DNA of 64,000 nt, taken from contig NZ_JAUSPS010000063.1 in assembly GCF_030652775.1 (NCBI RefSeq), forward strand, positions 1-64,000, in the 5' to 3' direction. The DNA is from Acetobacterium sp. GTDB taxonomy: Bacteria > Bacillota > Clostridia > Eubacteriales > Eubacteriaceae. A program made the position numbers and the translations under genes. The notes under the pieces were generated by a model, which was given only the letters and a program-made list of their open reading frames with translations, had not been told where the DNA came from and did not search any database. Shown here one piece after another: positions 33,191 to 41,516 of this stretch; the stretch's first letter is position 1; each line of letters begins with the position of its first letter.

Positions 33191-34354
33191 TCACATTGCA
33201 TTTTTAAAGATTTGAATAACATCCTCTAGTTTGGCCGTTCTTGGATTGGTTCCGCTGCAGGCATCCTTCATGGCGTTTTCAGCCATTAGTTTGAAATCCT
33301 TTTCCTTGACTCCAAGGGCAGTTAAACCGGTTGGGATTCCAACATCTTCTGAAAGCTGAATAATCGCCTGTACCGCTTTTTCAGCAGCGTCTCTGACGGA
33401 AAGACCGTGAATGTTTTCACCCAATGCAACCGCAATATCACCCAGACGTTTGGGATTGCTGTTGAGGTTGAATTTAAGAACGTGAGGTAGCAAGATGGCG
33501 TTGCAAACACCATGGGGAAGATCATAAAAACCTCCCAGCTGATGAGCCATTCCGTGGACATAACCTAAGCTGGCATTATTAAATGCCATACCGCCTAAAA
33601 ACTGTGCATAGGCCATATTGTTACGGGCTTCAAAGTTTTGGCCGTTGGCGACGGCCTGACGGAGGTTTTCACCGATGAGTTTCATTGACATTAACGCAGC
33701 CGCATCGGTGATGGGGGTGGCAATGGTTGACATATACGCTTCAACCGAATGGGTTAAGGCATCCATTCCGGTGGCGGCGGTTAAACTGGCTGGCATGCCC
33801 ATCATCAGGACGGGGTCATTAATCGAGACGGTTGGAGTCGCTCTCCAGTCAACAATCGCCATTTTTACATGGGTTTCCGAATTGGTAATAATACAGAAAC
33901 GTGTCATTTCACTGGCGGTTCCAGCGGTGGTGTTGATGGCAATGAGTGGGGTCATTGGTTTGGTGCTTTTATTTACCCCTTCAAAATCACGGATATTGCC
34001 GCCGTTGCCAGCAACGAGGCCGATTCCTTTGGCACAGTCATGTGAGGATCCGCCTCCTAATGATACAATCAAATCACATTTTTCTTTGGTGAATATTTTA
34101 AAACCGTCAGCAACATTGAGGTCGGTTGGATTTGGCTGGGCGCCTGAAAAGATAACAACTTTCAGCCCTGAAGCCTCAATAATATCCTTGACCTGGTCTG
34201 CTACGCCCATTTTTGTCATACCTTCATCGGTTACAATTAATGCTTTTTTCGCACCAAGTCCTTTGGCCTGTTCGCCAACTTCTTTTACTGCACCGGGTCC
34301 CATTAAATTCACTACGGGCATAAAATACCCAAAAACTTGATCTGCAACAGCCAT
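33191..34354 (-). CDS. Iron-containing alcohol dehydrogenase
   Basis: This 387-residue group III alcohol dehydrogenase uses NAD(P)H. It has GGGSSHDCAKGIGLVAGNGG for the nucleotide, GMDALTHSVEAY, and the metal ligands in GYVHGMAHQLGGFYDLPHGVCNAILLPHV. It resembles 1,3-propanediol, butanol or ethanol dehydrogenases, and the substrate cannot be told. The strong RBS (AAAGGAG) and regular codon use suggest high expression. In an acetogen it would reduce aldehydes to alcohols or oxidise alcohols as substrates. Confidence 0.93.
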   Translation of the reverse strand: MAVADQVFGYFMPVVNLMGPGAVKEVGEQAKGLGAKKALIVTDEGMTKMGVADQVKDIIEASGLKVVIFSGAQPNPTDLNVADGFKIFTKEKCDLIVSLGGGSSHDCAKGIGLVAGNGGNIRDFEGVNKSTKPMTPLIAINTTAGTASEMTRFCIITNSETHVKMAIVDWRATPTVSINDPVLMMGMPASLTAATGMDALTHSVEAYMSTIATPITDAAALMSMKLIGENLRQAVANGQNFEARNNMAYAQFLGGMAFNNASLGYVHGMAHQLGGFYDLPHGVCNAILLPHVLKFNLNSNPKRLGDIAVALGENIHGLSVRDAAEKAVQAIIQLSEDVGIPTGLTALGVKEKDFKLMAENAMKDACSGTNPRTAKLEDVIQIFKNAM

Positions 34355-34765
34355 TTGATAAATCTCCTTTGAGTTTTGATTTCTTCATCTATGCCAAACA
34401 TCATGAGTAGAGCACGCATTCATTTATGAAAGTTTGTGTTATGTTTGTCAGGCCGCTTGTTAATTCTCTTGTACTTATTATAGCCACAGGAGATCTTCGT
34501 TCAGTGACTAGATCACTTTCAAACGCTGTTAATAAAATTTGTGCAAAGGGAGGATTGGGTTTACAATAAAGGAACAAAGCTAAATAAGAGGGAAGTTAAA
34601 GAAGTAATTTTGTTGACACACTGGGGATTGAGAAGTAGAAAATGAATGTCGGAAAATAAAAAAAGAAGAAGCCAAAAACAAATATTAAGGGGCTGATGAC
34701 ACACCAATGCACAAGATGGGTGGTTGTTAACTTAATTCAGCAAGATAGAAAATGGGGGAATAAAA
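34355..34765. other. Intergenic region with alcohol dehydrogenase promoter
   Basis: This 411-bp gap holds no gene I can support. On the minus strand TATAAT (complement of 34477-34482) is a likely -10 for the dehydrogenase, giving a leader of about 110 nt; no good -35 is seen. A 5-bp dyad (AGTGA-n5-TCACT, 34502-34516) lies just upstream and may be an operator. On the plus strand TTGACA (34614-34619) could start a promoter toward the HMCES gene, but its -10 is poor. Confidence 0.4.
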
Positions 34766-35371
34766 ATGTGTGGACGTTATATGCTATATTCTGATAAAGA
34801 GGAAAGAGCGATCAAGGCAATCGTTGAAGAAGTCAATCAGAAGTATCAAACGGCGATAGAAAATGGGGATATTTATCCCACCGATCTGGCACCGGTTTAT
34901 GCCCCCCGGGAGGATCGTCAGGGAATGGAGTTGGAGTTGAAAAAATGGGGATATCATCGGCATTTTGGAAAAAAGACCCTGCTGATTAATGCCCGCTCGG
35001 AAACGGTGATGGAAAAAGCTATTTTCCGGGATGACTTTCTGAATCGCCGTTGTCTGATTCCAGCGAAAGGTTTTTATGAATGGAATGAGAAAAAAGAGAA
35101 ATTCCGATTTACCGGTACCGAGGAGCTTATTTATCTCGGGGGTTTTTTCCATGGACAAACAGAGGGTTTTGATGAGTTTATGATTATGACTAAACCCCCG
35201 GTGGAACTGGTCGCGCCGATTCACAACCGAATGCCGGTGGTGATTCCAGCAGACCAGGCAATAGACTTTCTGTATTCCACCGAAACTGCGATAAAAATCA
35301 TGAATGAAAATCGGGTTGCCCTCAAAAAGGAATTGATTCAGGGTGAAAAACAAGTTAGTTTTATTTTATAA
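34766..35371 (+). CDS. SOS response-associated peptidase (HMCES/YedK family)
   Basis: This 201-residue protein shields abasic sites in single-stranded DNA by forming a covalent thiazolidine crosslink through its N-terminal cysteine. Visible family residues are MCGRY (Cys2), LLINARSET, RRCLIPAKGFYEW with the catalytic Glu, and the His in APIHNRMPV. Length is normal. Start codon and Cys2 are fixed by the required MCGR start. It stands upstream of a nitroreductase remnant. Confidence 0.93.
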   Translation: MCGRYMLYSDKEERAIKAIVEEVNQKYQTAIENGDIYPTDLAPVYAPREDRQGMELELKKWGYHRHFGKKTLLINARSETVMEKAIFRDDFLNRRCLIPAKGFYEWNEKKEKFRFTGTEELIYLGGFFHGQTEGFDEFMIMTKPPVELVAPIHNRMPVVIPADQAIDFLYSTETAIKIMNENRVALKKELIQGEKQVSFIL

Positions 35372-35400
35372 TAAAGAAATTAAGTAAAATGGAGGTTATT

Positions 35401-35568
35401 ATGGAATTTCAAAACGTGATTGAAGCAAGAAGAAGTATGCGGAAATATGATGCATCTAAAAAGGTGGATGAAACCACCGTCAAAGCGATGATTGCGGTGG
35501 GGTATACCGCCCAGGAAGCCAGAATGCCGCCCCGTAAGGCAGCAGATGAGGTTCTGAAGTTTTTCTAG
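35401..35568 (+). pseudogene. Internally deleted nitroreductase remnant
   Basis: A 55-codon frame with a good RBS (GGAGG, 6 nt before ATG) starts like a nitroreductase (EFQNVIEARRSMRKYDASKKVDETTVKAMI). It then jumps to a nitroreductase C terminus (VGYTAQEARMPPRKAADEVLKFF). The middle, about 110 or more residues that bind FMN and the substrate, is missing. The two ends join in frame, so an internal deletion is the simplest explanation. The product cannot be a working enzyme, though a short peptide may still be made. Confidence 0.75.
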
Positions 35569-35788
35569 GCATTGTGTCCGTGGTAAATTTATCGCTCAAT
35601 TGCTGGTCAGAAGTGGCGATCACTGATGTTTTTGGTAGAGGGATCATTGCTCAGATTTCCACACTTTATCCAGCGCTCAGATAGCTTGTTAACCAAATAC
35701 ACACTCCATGCAATGAATGTTTTTAGCAAGGGCAGCCAAGCAATTTGCTCCTTGATGGTCTAGAATAAAGATAAGGGAGGTGAGAAAA

Positions 35789-36715
35789 ATGGAAGAGGCA
35801 CAGATTTTTCAGGCCGTGCAGCGGATGCAGGACTATATCGAAACCAATCTAACCCGGAAGATCACCTTAAGAGAATTGGCCAATGCGGCAGGATATTCGC
35901 CCTGGCATGCGGCAAGGCTGTTTAAAGAAGTGGTCGGGAAAGCCCCCTTTGATTATATTAGAGCGTTAAGGCTCACCAAGGCGGCGCTTTTGCTCCGGGA
36001 TGGGGAGATGAAGATTGTCGATGTGGCGATGGATTTTGTCTTTGATTCCCATGAAGGCTTTACCCGGGCATTCTCCCGGGAATTTGGGATGGCCCCCAGT
36101 AAATATGGCCGGCAGACACCGCCAATCCAATTATTTATGCCTCAGAAAGTTTTCGACACCTACCAGTCCATGCATAAAGGAGCGAAAAAAATGAGTGAGA
36201 AAAAAATGAAGGAACAACAAAATTCCCGTACCGTATTTGTCCAGGTGATTGAACGACCGGCCCGGAAGCTGCTGTTAAAACGCGGCGTCAAAGCAACGGA
36301 GTATTTTGCTTATTGTGAAGAAGTCGGCTGTGAGATCTGGTCGGTACTCACCAGTGTGAAGGAAGCTTTATATGAGCCCATCGGAATGTGGCTGCCCAAG
36401 CATCTGATCCGGGAAGGTACGTCCCAGTATGTTCAGGGCGTGGAGGTGCCGCTGGATTATGCCAATGTCATTCCGGAGGGTTATGAGCTGATTGAGCTGC
36501 CGCCCTGCACGATGATGGTGTTTCAGGGCGAACCCTATGACGATACTGATTTTATGGCCGAAATTGATGCGATCTGGGAGCATGTTAAACGCTTTGATCC
36601 AACCGTTTACGGCTACCAATGGGCGCCGGAAGCAGCACCCCGCTTTCAGCTGGCACCGATGGGCTACCGGGGGTACATTGAAGCCTATCCGGTCAAAGTC
36701 ATTAACAAAATTTAG
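35789..36715 (+). CDS. AraC-family regulator with GyrI-like effector domain
   Basis: This 308-residue protein has two helix-turn-helix units at the N terminus (ITLRELANAAGYSPWHAARLFKEVVG and then IVDVAMDFVFDSHEGFTRAFSREFGMAPSKY). A C-terminal GyrI/SOUL-like ligand domain follows (VFVQVIERPARKLLLKRG to the end), the layout of Rob/SoxS-type regulators that sense drugs or small molecules. The ATG at 35789 is 4 nt after GGGAGGTGAG; the in-frame GTG at 35780 lies inside that RBS. No target is adjacent apart from the broken nitroreductase upstream. Confidence 0.9.
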   Translation: MEEAQIFQAVQRMQDYIETNLTRKITLRELANAAGYSPWHAARLFKEVVGKAPFDYIRALRLTKAALLLRDGEMKIVDVAMDFVFDSHEGFTRAFSREFGMAPSKYGRQTPPIQLFMPQKVFDTYQSMHKGAKKMSEKKMKEQQNSRTVFVQVIERPARKLLLKRGVKATEYFAYCEEVGCEIWSVLTSVKEALYEPIGMWLPKHLIREGTSQYVQGVEVPLDYANVIPEGYELIELPPCTMMVFQGEPYDDTDFMAEIDAIWEHVKRFDPTVYGYQWAPEAAPRFQLAPMGYRGYIEAYPVKVINKI

Positions 36716-36733
36716 TCAGGTCGTACACGAACC

Positions 36734-36790
36734 AAGCCGGTTCAAAGCGGAAGAAAAATTTATTCGCTTTGAACCGGCTTTTGTTTTTTG
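36734..36790 (+). terminator. Terminator of the AraC-family gene
   Basis: A perfect 16-bp stem (AAGCCGGTTCAAAGCG, 15-nt loop, CGCTTTGAACCGGCTT) is followed by TTGTTTTTTG. Confidence 0.85.
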
Positions 36791-36831
36791 CAAGTGTCAT
36801 GTTAAAAGCATAAAAGAATGAATTGGTTTTG

Positions 36832-38409
36832 TTATTCCGCAGGTTTCCATTCGGAGTTCATACTGAGTTTAAAGTCATTCCACATGAAGGTCATGGTTTT
36901 CCAGACAACCCGTTTGGGGATGATTTCCGTCATCCCGGCGCCATAGAATTCATATTGAGCCTGGCCTTCCCGATTGGGCTTATATTCATTGTGAATATAG
37001 TCGCTTAGGGTGCCTTCGGAGTAGAGGTCATCCTCAAAAGTGTTCATCCCAACCTCGGTGAGATCACCATCGTACAGAATCGTTCCATCGTTATTAGCGA
37101 GCATAAAGTTTACATTTTCGCCAATGCTTTCCAGATTGGTCAGATAGGCAGCAAAATCATAGAGGCGTACCTGAGCCACAATATAGCCGGCAATCTGTCC
37201 ATCGTTTTCTACTGGGGTGACAAAAGCCAGAAGCTGAGTCGCCGGAGTCTGATGATCGGCAAAGGTCAATTCGGTGATAAAAGGCTGTTTGTTCTGGCTG
37301 ATGGCGGGAATATTTTTATCATACAGATCAAATGAAATCCCTTTGAAATAGGTGGGGTAGGCGTTGGTAATGCTGTTTTTATTATTGACAAAAGCCACAT
37401 TTTTGGCGATCGGACTATCCTTTGAGATGGCGGCCAAAGCGCTTGAGAAGGCTTCACTATTTTCACCGGATTGCTGATAGGCGGTCACCGCCGTTTTAGT
37501 GAGTGTTTCAAGAGTTGTAAATTCATCATAGATCAAGGTGCTGGCGGTATCCAGCCAGGATAATTCCTCGTCGGTAAACTGACGCAGGTCACCATCGGTG
37601 GTAGCAGCCTCTTCGGCACCGGGTTCGGAATTGGCATAAATCCGCAGCTCGGAGTCAAAGGCCTTCACGGTGTTCCATTTTACTTCTTTTTTCACTGGTT
37701 CATTGGTGCCAGCGGCATTATAGGTATAGCTTCCTTCGCCCTGGGAATTAGGAATCATTTTGTTCTTGATCAGCGTCTGAAGTTCAACAAAACTGCTGTA
37801 AATAGGATCAGTTAGAATATTTTTACCGATTTCGGTCATATTACTAGTGTAGACATTGGTTCCGTTGGTATCAATGACGCCAAGTTCCAGATTCTGTCCG
37901 ATCGTAAGTTGGCTGAGTTTCGCCCCAAAGGTATAGGGATCGATATAGGCAATCACCCAGCCGCCGTTTTTAATGGGAACCGAAGCATAGAGATAAGGGG
38001 TGTCATCGGTGGCGGTGTTGGCTTTAATAACCATCGCCGGGGTATCGACAAACAGTTCGGGATGACGGTTGATGCTTTTTAAATTGAGACCGATAAAGGG
38101 GCTGTCCATTTTAGTGGCAACCTGAGTCACATTAGAATCGGCATCACAGACCAGGATATCGAAGAAATAAGTTTTGCTATTGAGTTTTTCATTCAGGAGG
38201 GTATAGGCTTTTTCATCACCGGCAGGGCTTTGTCCCGCAGAAGTTCCGATTTCCGCCAGCATGGTTTGGATCTCGTCCATTTCTTTCTGTAGCGCAGCGG
38301 TTGCTTCGGAAAGGGGATCGGGATTACCTTTGGAGGAATCTGTCGCGGTACAGCCGCTTAACAGCAGGGCGAAGATGAGCAATAAGGGTAGCAGTTTTCT
38401 TTTCATCAC
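36832..38409 (-). CDS. Lipoprotein with two Cache-like sensor modules
   Basis: This 525-residue lipoprotein begins with signal KRKLLPLLLIFALLLSGC (lipidated Cys20). The mature part holds two similar modules of about 230 residues. Each ends with a matching stretch: GSYTYNAAG-n-PVKKEVKWNTVKAFDSELRIYANSE near 225-262 and AQYEFYGAG-n-IIPKRVVWKTMTFMWNDFKLSMNSE at the C terminus. Each module also has a VI/LDxNGT or NNDGT phrase typical of extracellular Cache sensors. There is no signalling output domain, so it may be a ligand-binding partner of a sensor elsewhere. The start is GTG at 38409 (AAGGAG 8 nt upstream) or ATG at 38406. Confidence 0.75.
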   Translation of the reverse strand: MMKRKLLPLLLIFALLLSGCTATDSSKGNPDPLSEATAALQKEMDEIQTMLAEIGTSAGQSPAGDEKAYTLLNEKLNSKTYFFDILVCDADSNVTQVATKMDSPFIGLNLKSINRHPELFVDTPAMVIKANTATDDTPYLYASVPIKNGGWVIAYIDPYTFGAKLSQLTIGQNLELGVIDTNGTNVYTSNMTEIGKNILTDPIYSSFVELQTLIKNKMIPNSQGEGSYTYNAAGTNEPVKKEVKWNTVKAFDSELRIYANSEPGAEEAATTDGDLRQFTDEELSWLDTASTLIYDEFTTLETLTKTAVTAYQQSGENSEAFSSALAAISKDSPIAKNVAFVNNKNSITNAYPTYFKGISFDLYDKNIPAISQNKQPFITELTFADHQTPATQLLAFVTPVENDGQIAGYIVAQVRLYDFAAYLTNLESIGENVNFMLANNDGTILYDGDLTEVGMNTFEDDLYSEGTLSDYIHNEYKPNREGQAQYEFYGAGMTEIIPKRVVWKTMTFMWNDFKLSMNSEWKPAE

Positions 38410-38690
38410 TTGGGTTACTCCTTAAATTTTTATTTTGCTTTTGCAAATGATTTCACAAAAGTTGTTGAAATGATTTTATCACAACCCCAATTTGTTTAGA
38501 ACAATAATTTTTAATCCAAGAAACATTTATTGATGGGTTTTAATCCAGGGAAAATATAAGTGTCGAATTAAAACTTAGTAGCTTTTGGATTTTGAGAGAG
38601 CTTAATTTTCGTTAAAAATTACTTGAATTTAATATTTTCGTGAAAGCTGGGTATATTTATAAAAAACAGATATAAAGATTGGAGAAACAA
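38410..38690. other. AT-rich divergent intergenic region
   Basis: This 281-bp gap separates the divergent lipoprotein and B12-activation-like genes. It should hold both promoters, but no pair of boxes is convincing. No RNA gene or repeat was recognised. Confidence 0.3.
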
Positions 38691-39278
38691 ATGAACTATA
38701 AAATTTTTGAAAAATTTCCCTTTTCCTACGATAGCGAAACGCTTGATAAGGAACTGAATTTAAGAGGCAACGAAGCGATGCTGGATATTCTCGAGCCGAT
38801 TTATGAAATGGTGGAGCAGATTGCCAGGCCCAAAGCTATTTACTTTAAAGCCGAGGTCACCGAAAAAACCGATCAATGGGTTAAAATCAACGGGGTGCCC
38901 TTTGAAAGTCAGCTACTTCGGGGTTATGTTGAGCAGGGAGATCTGGTTTTCCCCTATATTGTTACGGTCGGCACCGAGTTGGATGATTATTCTAAAACCC
39001 TGAAAGATTCCATGGATCTCTTTCTGATTGATGAGGTTATGAATTTGCTGGTCAATACCGGTAAGGTCTTTGTAGCGGATGCGGTGAAAGAAGAATTGGG
39101 CTGGACGGCGGCTCAGGACTACGTTCCTGGAAACGGTGAAGAATGGTCAACGGTGGAACAGAAACGGCTCTTTGACCTGTTTGCCGGTGAAACCGCCAAA
39201 ATTGGGGTCACTCTGGGGGATAATTATTTTGTGCTGCCGGGGCGATCCACCATCGGGATTCTGTCACAGCAGCGATAA
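38691..39278 (+). CDS. Vitamin B12-dependent methionine synthase activation-like protein
   Basis: This 195-residue protein resembles the stand-alone activation domain of MetH. It has LRGNEAMLDILEPIYEMVEQIARPKAIY at the N terminus, FPYIVTVGTELDDYSK in the middle and a C-terminal EQKRLFDLFAGETAKIGVTLGDNYFVLPGRSTIGI. The MetH activation domain binds SAM and reactivates cob(II)alamin. In acetogens such small proteins may serve cobalamin methyltransferases. The ATG at 38691 has GGAG 6 nt upstream, so the in-frame TTG at 38679 is not used. Confidence 0.75.
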   Translation: MNYKIFEKFPFSYDSETLDKELNLRGNEAMLDILEPIYEMVEQIARPKAIYFKAEVTEKTDQWVKINGVPFESQLLRGYVEQGDLVFPYIVTVGTELDDYSKTLKDSMDLFLIDEVMNLLVNTGKVFVADAVKEELGWTAAQDYVPGNGEEWSTVEQKRLFDLFAGETAKIGVTLGDNYFVLPGRSTIGILSQQR

Positions 39279-39299
39279 ATGACAGCGTTTTGATCGGTT

Positions 39300-39350
39300 A
39301 ACTGCCGCAAAAAGATGATGACAAGTCTGTTATCTTTTTGCGGCAGTTTC
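39300..39350 (+). terminator. Terminator of the B12-activation-like gene
   Basis: A 17-bp stem (AACTGCCGCAAAAAGAT with ATCTTTTTGCGGCAGTT) and a loop of about 15 nt lie 20 bp after the stop. The following sequence (TCGATTTTAT) is moderately T-rich. Confidence 0.75.
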
Positions 39351-39393
39351 GATTTTATGGGGAATAAGGAGCCAGTGAAAAACTTTTTTTCAA

Positions 39394-39421
39394 TTGTTTA
39401 AACAAAACCTAAACATTTAGG
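39394..39421. promoter_or_regulatory. Twin palindromes upstream of the DnaJ-like gene
   Basis: A perfect 12-bp palindrome TTGTTTAAACAA (39394-39405) is followed after 2 bp by the dyad CCTAAA-CA-TTTAGG (39408-39421). A -10-like TACAAT (39424-39429) comes right after. The position suggests operator sites over the promoter of the DnaJ-like gene. Confidence 0.4.
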
Positions 39422-39479
39422 GGTACAATCGTTCCACAATTAATTTTAGAAATAAATTTGCAGATAAGGTGGAATCACA

Positions 39480-40205
39480 ATGAATTTGGATCCCTATCAA
39501 GTTTTGGGGGTTCCTCACGATGCCAGCGATGAGGACGTCTCAAAAGCATATAAAAAACTGGCAAAGCAATATCATCCGGATTTGAATCCGGGGAATCAGG
39601 AAGCTGCCCGGAAAATGAGCGAGGTCAATGCGGCCTATGATTTGATCAAGAGCGGTAAGGCCAATCTTGCCTACGGGAATGCCCATGGCACCGCCAGTCC
39701 CTATCGACAAGGCCATGCGGGACAAACCAGAACCTATACCTATACCTATCGCTATGCCAGCAGCGATGGCCAAGCTGGCCAAAGCGATCCGTTTGAAGGG
39801 TTTGATCCCTTTGAGTGGATTTTTGGGGCATATTCCAGCCAGCGGCAGACCTACAGTTTTGAAGCAGCGGCGAATTATATCAATATGGGAAATTATGAAC
39901 AGGCACTTAATGTCCTCAAACATCTGTCGGAACGCAACGCCCAATGGCATTTCTATAGCGCTGTTGCAAACTATGGCCTGGGTTACCGGGATATTGCCGT
40001 GGAACATGCCCGCATGGCCGTTGAGATGGAACCGGATAATAGCGAATATCAAAACCTGCTGAATCAAATGAGTGGACGACGCAGTTGGTTTGGAGGGACT
40101 GGCCGGCGGGCTTCAAATTTTTCGCCGCTGGGTACGATTGTTAAGCTGTTTATTGGCTTTTACGCAATTCAGTTTTTGCTTTCGTTTTTAGGACTAATAT
40201 TTTAG
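39480..40205 (+). CDS. DnaJ-domain membrane protein
   Basis: This 241-residue protein has an N-terminal J domain (about 3-62) with the HPD tripeptide in AKQYHPDLNPGN. A Tyr/Gly-rich linker follows, then two helical TPR-like segments (about 125-190, NYEQALNVLKHLSERNAQWHFYSAVANYGLG), then a C-terminal membrane helix (about 220-240). It would recruit DnaK at the membrane. It lacks the zinc-finger and C-terminal substrate domains of DnaJ itself. It is 32 bp upstream of a small zinc-ribbon membrane protein, probably in one operon. Confidence 0.85.
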   Translation: MNLDPYQVLGVPHDASDEDVSKAYKKLAKQYHPDLNPGNQEAARKMSEVNAAYDLIKSGKANLAYGNAHGTASPYRQGHAGQTRTYTYTYRYASSDGQAGQSDPFEGFDPFEWIFGAYSSQRQTYSFEAAANYINMGNYEQALNVLKHLSERNAQWHFYSAVANYGLGYRDIAVEHARMAVEMEPDNSEYQNLLNQMSGRRSWFGGTGRRASNFSPLGTIVKLFIGFYAIQFLLSFLGLIF

Positions 40206-40237
40206 AACCTGTGGTTAAATAGATTAGGAGACAATCA

Positions 40238-40648
40238 ATGGAAAGTTTAAAAAATAAGCTGATCCGCTTCATGACCGGCCGTTATGGTATTGATCAGCTT
40301 TATTACACTGGGTTATTTCTGGCTTTGGGACTGATGATGATCAATATGATGGTTAATTCAACGATCTTGATGGTCATTTCAAATGGCTTGATCCTGCTGA
40401 TGGTGTTACGGGGTTTTTCCCGAAATATCAGTCGCCGGCATATGGAAAACGAAAAGTTCCTGAAACTGTGGAACCCTGTAAAAAAAGAAGGCCGAATCTT
40501 CTTTCGGCGGATTAAAGAAATCCGGGTTCATCGTTACCGGAAATGTCCCCATTGCAAGAAGACCCTGAAGCTACCGATCAAGCGGGGTAAACACATGGTT
40601 AAATGTCCGGAGTGCAAAGAGAGCTTTGCGGTTCGGGTGATTGTGTAA
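40238..40648 (+). CDS. Membrane protein with C-terminal zinc ribbon
   Basis: This 136-residue protein has two hydrophobic helices (about 21-39 and 41-58), then a basic linker and a zinc-ribbon-like end, CPHCKKTLKLPIKRG-n-MVKCPECKESF. The four cysteines form two CxxC knuckles. The same module closes the glutaredoxin-like protein at 41517. It probably works with the DnaJ-like protein encoded just upstream. The function is unknown. Confidence 0.75.
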   Translation: MESLKNKLIRFMTGRYGIDQLYYTGLFLALGLMMINMMVNSTILMVISNGLILLMVLRGFSRNISRRHMENEKFLKLWNPVKKEGRIFFRRIKEIRVHRYRKCPHCKKTLKLPIKRGKHMVKCPECKESFAVRVIV

Positions 40649-40688
40649 AGAACATCAAATAAATTAGTAGACGGTTAGGATAAAAAAG

Positions 40689-40735
40689 AAACCCAAGGAC
40701 TTGCAGTGTTAAGATTGCGCTCCTTGGGTTTTGTC
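40689..40735 (+). terminator. Terminator of the DnaJ/zinc-ribbon operon
   Basis: An 11-bp stem (AAACCCAAGGA with TCCTTGGGTTT) and a 21-nt loop lie 41 bp after the stop, followed by TTGTCAATTTT. Confidence 0.75.
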
Positions 40736-41037
40736 AATTTTACGATTAAAGAAAAATAGTTGATAAAGCGAAAAGGTCAAAGAAAATCGTATTATATCTG
40801 TGTTCCTTTAATAAGGTACAGGCAGTTAAATCCCGTAATCTTTAAAGAAGATTAACCCGCCAAAACAGATAACGTTTCCAATAGTTATTTATTTAACAAT
40901 CTTTGGATTTTGTGTTATAATTCAGAAAAGATAAAATTTTACTAAAAGTAGCCAGAGAGCAACGACGGTCCCGGCAAACAATGGCGGCGACGTTGAAGTC
41001 AATCTGTTTCTGAGCAAAGATTTTGGAGGTCTAATCA
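40736..41037. other. Intergenic region with promoter
   Basis: About 300 bp without a gene. A plus-strand promoter, TTAACA (40893-40898) - 17 bp - TATAAT (40916-40921), would start transcription about 110 nt before the next gene. A short dyad AATCTT-n5-AAGATT (40841-40857) is the only other structure noticed. The leader (40930-41030) is fairly GC-rich, but I see no known riboswitch. Confidence 0.55.
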
Positions 41038-41301
41038 ATGATCAACACAAATTTAAAAGAAGAAAAAGCGAAAATTCGGCAAGAGGATGGGGTCAGCGAA
41101 ATTCAACTCACCTGCTCCACCTGCCCTCGTCAATGTGTAATGACCCTGTTGATGGAAGGGCTTTCGATATTAATGGTAAAAGATGATGGCTGTAAAAAAG
41201 GCAGCAAGTTTGCTTATCGGGAAATAAAGAACCGTAAAAAACAGAGATCCATTAATGGGATGAATTGTTCGGGAATGGACCCCATGGAAAAAGCAATATA
41301 A
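41038..41301 (+). CDS. DUF1667-like cysteine-rich protein
   Basis: This 87-residue protein has CSTCPRQC at 26-33 and DGCKKGSKFAYREI at 50-63. The spacing recalls DUF1667, a small redox-type domain usually found beside glycerol-3-phosphate or FAD-dependent dehydrogenases. Here the C-terminal half of the domain is absent or replaced by a basic tail. GGAGG lies 9 nt before the ATG. It probably binds a metal or forms a disulfide. A CoA-disulfide-reductase-like gene lies two genes downstream. Confidence 0.6.
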   Translation: MINTNLKEEKAKIRQEDGVSEIQLTCSTCPRQCVMTLLMEGLSILMVKDDGCKKGSKFAYREIKNRKKQRSINGMNCSGMDPMEKAI

Positions 41302-41516
41302 CCAGAAAGAAGCCTTTCGAGTCCAAATAATAAGAATAGAATTAACACTTAGAGCAACCAGAACTGAGGTTTTGGTTGTTTTAATTTTTTGAGGATTCTC
41401 ATTATTTTATTCGCTCAGTGATGAAATCACAGAGAATCGGGTAAGTATCTGTTATGATGAATTATGTTAAATAATAAACAAAGCATGTAATTATAAAAAG
41501 AAATCAGGTGAGATTA

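Noticed and set aside
34614-34640. TTGACA-based promoter for the HMCES gene
   Set aside because: The only -10 candidate at proper distance is a poor match, so it is not listed as a separate feature.
36734-36780. Long inverted repeat as a mobile element end
   Set aside because: It is followed by T residues directly after a gene and is explained as an intrinsic terminator.
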